Assembly: GCF_004088395.1 (NCBI RefSeq) | Contig: NZ_CP035107.1 | Span: 2,123,001 to 2,187,000, forward strand | Source: Ornithobacterium rhinotracheale | GTDB lineage: Bacteria; Bacteroidota; Bacteroidia; Flavobacteriales; Weeksellaceae | Direction: 5' to 3' | DNA: 64,000 nt | Program-made: the position numbers and the translations under genes | Shown: in pieces, positions 63,124 through 64,000 of the stretch | Layout of the letters: each line of letters opens with the position of its first letter | Numbering within the stretch: the stretch's first letter is position 1 | Notes under the pieces: generated by a model | The model's database searches: none | Told to the model about the DNA's origin: nothing | What the model saw: the letters and a program-made list of their open reading frames with translations, nothing else

Positions 63124-63557
63124 TCGCCATAAGAATTTTCGGTTTCATACAATTTCAGATACACCAATTCCACTTGCGGTGGCAATTGTTTTTTAATTCG
63201 CTCGGCAAAATCAATCAACATATTTTCGCAAGTAGGCTGATAGGGCGTAAAAACGACTTTGTGCCCTTGTTTTTCAAGCATTTCCCCCAGCGATTTATGC
63301 CCAGAATTCTCGTTCAGTAGCACCGCGTGATCGAGCTTATCCACAATTTCGGATTTCACGATTTTTTTTACATCGCCAAAATCAATTACCATACCCAGCT
63401 TTTCGTTGCTTGTATCCTCAATCGGCGTTCCGCGCAAAGTCACATACAATTTGTACGAATGCCCGTGCACATTTTTACACTTCCCATCGTAACCAAAAAG
63501 TGCATGCGCCGTTTCAAAACTAAATATCTTTGTAATTCTTATCTTTTGTGGATTCAT
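63102..63557 (-). CDS. queD: 6-carboxytetrahydropterin synthase QueD
   Basis: 151 residues from the ATG at 63557; a longer frame includes the promoter element. Zinc ligands appear as FETAHALFG (His) and NVHGHSYKLYV (His, His), with the catalytic Cys in GKCKNVHGH and later PTCENMLIDF, LYETENSYGEW. It makes the pterin precursor of queuosine. TAAATTTG on the minus strand lies about 18 bases upstream. The space to the divergent comF gene is 44 bases. Confidence 0.88.
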   Translation of the reverse strand: MNPQKIRITKIFSFETAHALFGYDGKCKNVHGHSYKLYVTLRGTPIEDTSNEKLGMVIDFGDVKKIVKSEIVDKLDHAVLLNENSGHKSLGEMLEKQGHKVVFTPYQPTCENMLIDFAERIKKQLPPQVELVYLKLYETENSYGEWLVEEN

Positions 63558-63601
63558 TTTTAATCTGTATCTTATTTGCAAATTTAAAGGAATTCTGAGC
63601 A

Positions 63602-64000
63602 ATGCAATCTATTTTTGATTTAATTTTTCCGAAACGCTGTGTGGGATGTGATAGAATTTTAGCCAAAAATCAAGATTTTTTGTGCGTTTCGTGCTTTAGG
63701 AATTTAAGTTTTACGCATTGGCAAATAGATGAAGAAACGCCATTGTTTCAAAATTTAAACCGTCCCGATTTGTTTCAAGGAGCGCAAAGTCTCCTCTACT
63801 ACGACAAAGGCGGAACGGTGCAGGCTTTGCTCCATGCCAATAAATACTTTAATCAGCCTAAAATCGGGAAGTTCATAGCTCAATTATTGCCCAAGGATTT
63901 AATTGAATTTTATAAAACTAAAAATATAGACGCGGTGATTGCCGTGCCCAGCCACCCGCGCACCTTGCGACAGCGTGGCTATAACCAAGTACACGCCTTT
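63602..64000 (+). CDS. ComF-family phosphoribosyltransferase-like protein (cut by window edge)
   Basis: 133 residues are present, from the ATG at 63602 to the end of the window. A zinc-finger-like start (FPKRCVGCDRI, FLCVSCFRNLSF) is followed by YYDKGGTVQALLHANKYFNQ and VPSHPRTLRQRGYNQVH, the ComF landmarks. The PRPP-binding loop should lie beyond the edge. ComF homologues support DNA uptake in competent bacteria, but many non-competent species keep one. Confidence 0.9.
   Translation, partial: MQSIFDLIFPKRCVGCDRILAKNQDFLCVSCFRNLSFTHWQIDEETPLFQNLNRPDLFQGAQSLLYYDKGGTVQALLHANKYFNQPKIGKFIAQLLPKDLIEFYKTKNIDAVIAVPSHPRTLRQRGYNQVHAF

Overview
The window reads as the chromosome of an AT-rich member of the Bacteroidota, class Flavobacteriia, probably a Weeksellaceae-type genus such as Ornithobacterium (genus is a guess). 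Support: gliding lipoprotein GldH next to RicT and PBP1A; lineage families DUF4270, DUF4271, DUF4296, DUF6341 and DUF6427; a GHMP kinase of mevalonate type beside a UbiA prenyltransferase; TAnnTTTG -7 promoter elements with very short leaders; and two IS982-type insertion sequences. No rRNA, CRISPR array or prophage is visible. One tRNA (anticodon CAT) is present.

Layout. 1-11.7 kb: end of an unknown gene, a DnaQ-like exonuclease, a YkgJ-type Cys-cluster protein, rsmI, lpxD, an aspartate aminotransferase, a copper P-type ATPase (CcoI type) divergent from a Crp/Fnr regulator, then feoA-feoB plus a small Cys-rich FeoB-associated protein. 11.7-15.86 kb: an accessory island made of small immunity-like genes, truncated toxin tails, an Rhs-core remnant and a decayed IS3-family element. 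15.86-22.1 kb: mpl, folB, nhaD, tRNA and metG, with two candidate small RNAs. 22.4-45.8 kb: the segment bounded by two 976-bp IS982 copies in the same orientation. It holds an M3 peptidase, PBP1A-gldH-ricT, an envelope operon (PPIase, CNNM/CBS protein, LptC, TPR protein, outer-membrane protein), xth, a DUF4270 lipoprotein, a GT5-like protein, panC, panD, a flippase-like protein and a Pif1-like helicase. 45.8-64 kb: hemD, DUF4271, GT2, DUF4296, tyrA, mevalonate kinase-like, UbiA, rluB, sodB, an orphan histidine kinase, aminopeptidase P, OmpA, smpB, an ABC-F protein, lpxH, queD and the start of comF.

Themes. Envelope building dominates: LpxD and LpxH (lipid A), LptC (LPS export), Mpl and PBP1A (murein), OmpA and periplasmic folding. 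Metal handling is second: FeoAB, the copper ATPase and SOD. The least ordinary parts are the toxin/immunity graveyard, a candidate sigma54-driven two-hairpin RNA between mpl and folB, an Fnr-like box placed to serve both the copper ATPase and the regulator itself, and an IS982 insertion that truncates a small membrane protein.
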